Assembly: GCA_022794255.1 (NCBI GenBank)
Contig: JAAWEL010000024.1
Coordinates: 62,001-126,000 of the forward strand
Length of the DNA: 64,000 nucleotides
Direction: 5' to 3'
Origin: Lachnospiraceae bacterium
Lineage (GTDB): Bacteria > Bacillota > Clostridia > Lachnospirales > Lachnospiraceae
Shown: positions 60,740 through 64,000 of the stretch, in pieces
How the letters are laid out: each line of letters starts with the position of its first letter
Position numbering within the stretch: position 1 is the first letter of the stretch
Made by a program: the position numbers and the translations under genes
Notes under the pieces: model-generated
What the model was told of the DNA's origin: nothing
Database searches by the model: none
What the model saw: the letters and a program-made list of their open reading frames with translations, nothing else

Positions 60740-62515
60740 TTAATCTATGGTAATAGAAAGCTTTTTTAAAGACGCCTGCTCCCGGATTATATGCTGAAGC
60801 TCATCCAGATCTGCCGCATTGCGGCTGGCATGATCCAGACTGTTTTTTTTCACTCGGTATACAATCTCTGAAAACGCCTTTTTCTGTTCCTCATTGTTCA
60901 ATGATTCCTCTAATTGGGCATGAAACAGCTTCGCCACCTCTTTGTATTGTTCTTCATCATTGATAAAATGATTCAGGATTTCTGCCGGATTCAGCTTTCC
61001 CTTTTCATATCCCTCGAAAACCATCTTTGCTGCCTGACCATAAAGAGGTTCTACAAAATCCTTCGGTCCGACTATATTTTCTATTTTTTCAAACAGCCCG
61101 GGCCTCTCAATAAGCCAGGTCAAAAGCAACCTCTGTGCCCTGCGGTTTCCATCATCCTTTTCCTTCTTTTTTCCTGCCTCCCGGCCTCTTGTTCCCTGCT
61201 GTCTGTCTGGCACGCTTTTCACAGTCCCCGGCATATTGCCCAGCCGATTGACCAAGCGCCGCAGATCTTCATAGGGAAGCATATATTCCCTGGCCACAGC
61301 CTGAATATAATTGTCCCGCTCCATTGCCTCATCAAATTCCAGAAGCTTCCTTGCAGCAGCCTGAATAAACCGGGTTTTCTGTTCCGGATCCTCCATCTGA
61401 TAATTTTGCTTCAACACATCGATCTCAAATAAAAAACTGTTGCGGGCTTTCTCCATTCTCTCCCGAAATGCATCGGTTCCCCTGTTTTTGATAAATTCGT
61501 CCGGATCCTTATAGGGCTTTAAATCCAACACCCTGGTGGAAATACCTACTTCCTTGAGAATCGGAATCGCCCGAAGGGCCGCTTTTATCCCTGCCCCGTC
61601 ACTGTCATAAGTAAGAACCACCTGATCCGTATAACGTTTTAAAAGCACCGCGTGCCTTTCGGTCAACGCCGTGCCCAAAGAGGCAACCGCATTAGTGAAG
61701 CCTGCCTGATGCATGGCAATCACATCCATATATCCCTCACAGACAAGCAAACATTTCTCCCGGCTTGTCCGTGCATAATTAAGTCCATAAAGGTTCCGGC
61801 TTTTGTCAAACACCAAGGTCTCAGGAGAATTCAAATATTTGGGTTCCCCATCTCCTAACACCCTGCCTCCAAAACCCACAACCCGGCTTCCAGCATCCAT
61901 AATGGGAAACATAACCCGATTCCAGAATTTGTCATAAGTTCCTCGCTCCTCCATTGTCACCAGGCCGCTTTCCTTTAGAATCGGATCCTGATACCCCTTG
62001 GATTTTAAATACTGGTACAAATCGCTGCTGGTTTTATTGGAATACCCCAATCCAAACCGCCGGATTGTGTCCTCAGTCAACCGCCGCTTCTTAAAATATT
62101 CGTAGCCATTTCTCCCCTGTGGCTGATGCAGCTGATAATAAAAGTAATTGGCAGCAAGCTTATTGATCTCCAAAAGCACTGACCGCTTGTCTGCCTGAAC
62201 CCGCTCTTCCCTGGAATATTCCACCTCTGGCAGCTTCACTCCTGCCCTGTCCGCCAGATATTTTAAGGCCTCCGGAAAGGTAAAGCTCTCATATTCCATC
62301 ACAAAAGTGATTGCATTGCCTCCCGCCCCACATCCAAAACAATAGTACATCTGCTTTTGAGGTGACACGGAGAAGGACGGAGATTTTTCATTGTGGAAAG
62401 GGCATAGTCCAAAATAATTACTGCCTTTCTTCTGCAGCTTCACATACCCCGAAATCACATCCACTATATCATTTTTTTCTCTTACTTCCTCAATGATCTC
62501 TTCCGGATAATACAT
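60740..62515 (-). CDS. dnaG: DNA primase
   Basis: This 591-residue primase makes RNA primers at the replication fork. The N-terminal zinc finger uses C38, H41, C59 and C62 (LCPFHNEK...YCFGCG). The TOPRIM catalytic domain has [29 protein letters not shown] and a DPDEF motif. The C-terminal helical part binds DnaB helicase. The length is normal. It is preceded by dgt and followed by rpoD, the macromolecular synthesis operon arrangement. Confidence 0.97.
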   Translation of the reverse strand: MYYPEEIIEEVREKNDIVDVISGYVKLQKKGSNYFGLCPFHNEKSPSFSVSPQKQMYYCFGCGAGGNAITFVMEYESFTFPEALKYLADRAGVKLPEVEYSREERVQADKRSVLLEINKLAANYFYYQLHQPQGRNGYEYFKKRRLTEDTIRRFGLGYSNKTSSDLYQYLKSKGYQDPILKESGLVTMEERGTYDKFWNRVMFPIMDAGSRVVGFGGRVLGDGEPKYLNSPETLVFDKSRNLYGLNYARTSREKCLLVCEGYMDVIAMHQAGFTNAVASLGTALTERHAVLLKRYTDQVVLTYDSDGAGIKAALRAIPILKEVGISTRVLDLKPYKDPDEFIKNRGTDAFRERMEKARNSFLFEIDVLKQNYQMEDPEQKTRFIQAAARKLLEFDEAMERDNYIQAVAREYMLPYEDLRRLVNRLGNMPGTVKSVPDRQQGTRGREAGKKKEKDDGNRRAQRLLLTWLIERPGLFEKIENIVGPKDFVEPLYGQAAKMVFEGYEKGKLNPAEILNHFINDEEQYKEVAKLFHAQLEESLNNEEQKKAFSEIVYRVKKNSLDHASRNAADLDELQHIIREQASLKKLSITID

Positions 62516-62536
62516 GAAATGCTCCTCTCCCTTTTA

Positions 62537-63544
62537 TTACACCTTCCACGCCTCCGGCACAAAAAGTTTCTCAAATTTGTAGATGGCATAGCTGTCGCTC
62601 ATGCCTGCTATGTAATCACAAACCACCCGCTCTTTTTTCTCTCCCTTTTCTTCCATCATCAGCCGATACTCCTCCGGCATCCGCTCTGCATGCTCAAGAT
62701 AGTACTGATAAAGGGAAGCAATTAGCTGCTGTGCTTTTCTCTCCTCCGCCTTGGGCACCTCATTTAAATACATATTCTCAAACAGCCAGGCCCGCAGTCC
62801 CTGCATGGCTTCCTGCATTCCCGGTGACATACGGATCTCAGGCATATCCATACTGTTCTCTATAATATCATGAATCATTGTATTCAGCCGTTCCCGCACA
62901 CTGTGACCAAGAAGATCCGTATAACTCTTTGGAATGTCCTGTTCCCTGAAAATCCTCCCCCGTATGGCATCGTCAATATCGTGATTTATGTAAGCAATCT
63001 TATCCGACAGACGCACGATACATCCCTCCAAGGTAGAAGGCCGGCCACTGGTTCTGTGGTTCAATATTCCGTCCCGCACTTCTTTTGTCAGATTCAGCCC
63101 CTTGCCATCCTTCTCTAAAATCTCTACCACCCGCACACTCTGCCGGTAGTGGGAAAAACCGTCCGGACACAACTCGTCCAAAATCCGCTCTCCGGAATGG
63201 CCAAAGGGTGTGTGGCCCAGATCATGGCCCAGAGCAATGGCTTCTGTCAGATTCTCATTCATCCGCAGGGCTCTGGCAATGGTTCTGGCAATCTGAGACA
63301 CCTCTAACGTGTGGGTCAGGCGTGTCCGGTAGTGATCGCCCTCCGGAGCTAAAAACACTTGGGTTTTGTGCTTTAAGCGGCGGAATGCCTTGCAGTGAAG
63401 AATCCGGTCCCGGTCTCTTTGGTATTCCGGACGGATGTCACACAAAGGCTCTGGTATGTCACGGCCTAAAGTATTTTTACTTAGAGAGGCGTATGGGTTT
63501 AGGTATTTCTCCTCCCAGGCCTCCTGTGCTTCTCTGATGGTCAA
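62537..63544 (-). CDS. dgt: Deoxyguanosinetriphosphate triphosphohydrolase-like HD protein
   Basis: This 335-residue HD-domain enzyme removes tripolyphosphate from dNTPs. The metal-binding residues are visible in RTRLTHTLEVSQIARTIARAL, ALGHDLGHTPFGHSGE and DKIAYINHDIDD. It is of the shorter class common in Firmicutes, often encoded just before dnaG. It is the first gene of the dgt-dnaG-rpoD transcription unit, with an extended -10 promoter about 190 bases upstream. Confidence 0.94.
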   Translation of the reverse strand: MTIREAQEAWEEKYLNPYASLSKNTLGRDIPEPLCDIRPEYQRDRDRILHCKAFRRLKHKTQVFLAPEGDHYRTRLTHTLEVSQIARTIARALRMNENLTEAIALGHDLGHTPFGHSGERILDELCPDGFSHYRQSVRVVEILEKDGKGLNLTKEVRDGILNHRTSGRPSTLEGCIVRLSDKIAYINHDIDDAIRGRIFREQDIPKSYTDLLGHSVRERLNTMIHDIIENSMDMPEIRMSPGMQEAMQGLRAWLFENMYLNEVPKAEERKAQQLIASLYQYYLEHAERMPEEYRLMMEEKGEKKERVVCDYIAGMSDSYAIYKFEKLFVPEAWKV

Positions 63545-63734
63545 TTGGGCCTACCTCCTTTGATGGGGTGTGGGACTTCGCCCTATTAAAAATATAATTT
63601 ATTTTTTCCTTCATGCGAACATGACACTTTTGCAAAAATGCTCCGGGCAACTCCGCTGTGCAATTCAAAAAACCTATGGTTTTCCTTATCACGAACTTCA
63701 GACTTTTTTCGCACAGCTTATTGCTTTCGTGTAC

Positions 63735-63743
63735 ATTATATCA
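63735..63743 (-). promoter_or_regulatory. Extended -10 promoter of the dgt-dnaG-rpoD operon
   Basis: On the minus strand, TGATATAAT (TATAAT at 63735-63740 with a TGn extension). No strong -35 lies 17 bases upstream. Confidence 0.6.
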
Positions 63744-63794
63744 CGCTTCCCCTGATTTTAGTACTAGTTTTTTCTTAATGTCTTTTCTCTTTTG

Positions 63795-63823
63795 TTTACA
63801 GTGTTATTAATTTATGGTAAAAT
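63795..63823 (+). promoter_or_regulatory. Sigma-A promoter of the darA-like gene
   Basis: TTTACA (63795-63800) is 17 bases from TAAAAT (63818-63823), about 30 bases before the predicted start codon. Confidence 0.65.
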
Positions 63824-63857
63824 GGAAATAGATTTTTTTGAGATGGAGGTGTTGCTT

Positions 63858-64000
63858 TTGAAAATTATTTATGCGATTGTTAGCTCTGACGATGGGAACC
63901 GGGTGACAGATGTTTTGAATGAGCACAGCTTTAGTGTCACAAAACTGGCAACCACCGGTGGTTTTCTGAAGAAAGGGAATGCAACCCTGATGATTGGTAC
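63858..64000 (+). CDS. darA: Cyclic-di-AMP receptor (DarA/PstA, PII-like), start only
   Basis: Only the first 47 residues are in the window, on the plus strand. They match the DarA/PstA family: KIIYAIVSSDDGNRVTDVL, then FSVTKLATTGGFLKKGNATL, the loop that holds c-di-AMP in this trimeric PII-like protein. The start is taken as TTG at 63858, eight bases after GGAGG. An in-frame ATG a few codons earlier overlaps the ribosome site and is less likely. The symbol is by family match. Confidence 0.9.
   Translation, partial: MKIIYAIVSSDDGNRVTDVLNEHSFSVTKLATTGGFLKKGNATLMIG

Larger units (their letters stand above)
63545..63857. other. Divergent intergenic region between dgt and the darA-like gene
   Basis: This 313-base region holds two outward-facing promoters (63735-63743 minus, 63795-63823 plus). 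The dgt leader would be about 190 bases long. No riboswitch or small gene is convincing in it. Confidence 0.5.

Noticed and set aside
1-64000. CRISPR arrays, tRNA genes, prophage or insertion sequences
   Set aside because: No regularly spaced repeats, cloverleaf sequences, integrase or transposase genes were seen on either strand.

Overview
The window looks like a chromosomal segment of a Gram-positive, mid-GC anaerobe of the Clostridia, most likely Lachnospiraceae (Enterocloster/Lachnoclostridium-like). This rests on gene content and order: the secG-rnr-smpB, dgt-dnaG-rpoD-trmK-nif3 and purE-purM-purN-purD strings, a FMN-riboswitch-led rib operon, YitT proteins and secreted proteins with choline-binding-like repeats. 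The species cannot be fixed from the sequence. No insertion sequence, prophage, CRISPR array or tRNA was seen. Every gene is on the minus strand except the truncated c-di-AMP receptor gene at the right edge, so transcription runs right to left.

Layout, left to right. 1-1840: a truncated enolase-superfamily sugar-acid dehydratase and its GntR/FCD regulator, which share an operator motif. 2162-8276: a MATE exporter, a Sel1-repeat protein, a YitT protein, a ZIP metal transporter, a small HTH protein and an unrecognised protein. 8394-11869: purE-purM-purN-purD. 12100-16146: a LacI regulator and an enolase/SDR/TIM-barrel catabolic operon with a consensus promoter and two LacI-type operators. 16445-22106: a 1738-residue DUF4132-type protein with a 147-residue partner, then a perfect 66-bp palindrome. 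22256-27299: ilvE, smpB, rnr, secG and a secreted protein. 27393-31565: the riboflavin operon with FMN riboswitch. 31617-33056: a small RiPP-leader-like protein and a secreted wall-binding-repeat protein.

33140-50383 is the most distinctive region. It is a compact 17-kb block of twelve genes for Ser/Thr phospho-signalling: four apparently active Hanks-type kinases, one kinase homologue that has lost its catalytic residues, two PP2C phosphatases, three zinc-ribbon FHA proteins, one membrane FHA protein and one transmembrane vWA-FHA protein. Eight of the twelve begin with the same kind of CxxC...CxxC zinc ribbon. Three kinases carry extracellular PASTA repeats and a fourth appears fused to a solute-binding-protein-like outer domain. 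Many genes overlap, and an extended -10 promoter precedes the block. Just upstream are a LytTR response regulator split by a frameshift at a run of nine G, and another secreted repeat protein. The block is separate from the usual prpC-prkC housekeeping neighbourhood and resembles an elaborated vWA/kinase/phosphatase triad. I read it as a surface-sensing phosphorelay island; the ligand and output are unknown.

52386-64000: RNase P RNA, a HAD phosphatase, a TGS-domain nucleoside kinase, nif3, trmK, a hybrid histidine kinase, rpoD, dnaG, dgt, and the start of a divergent darA-like gene.
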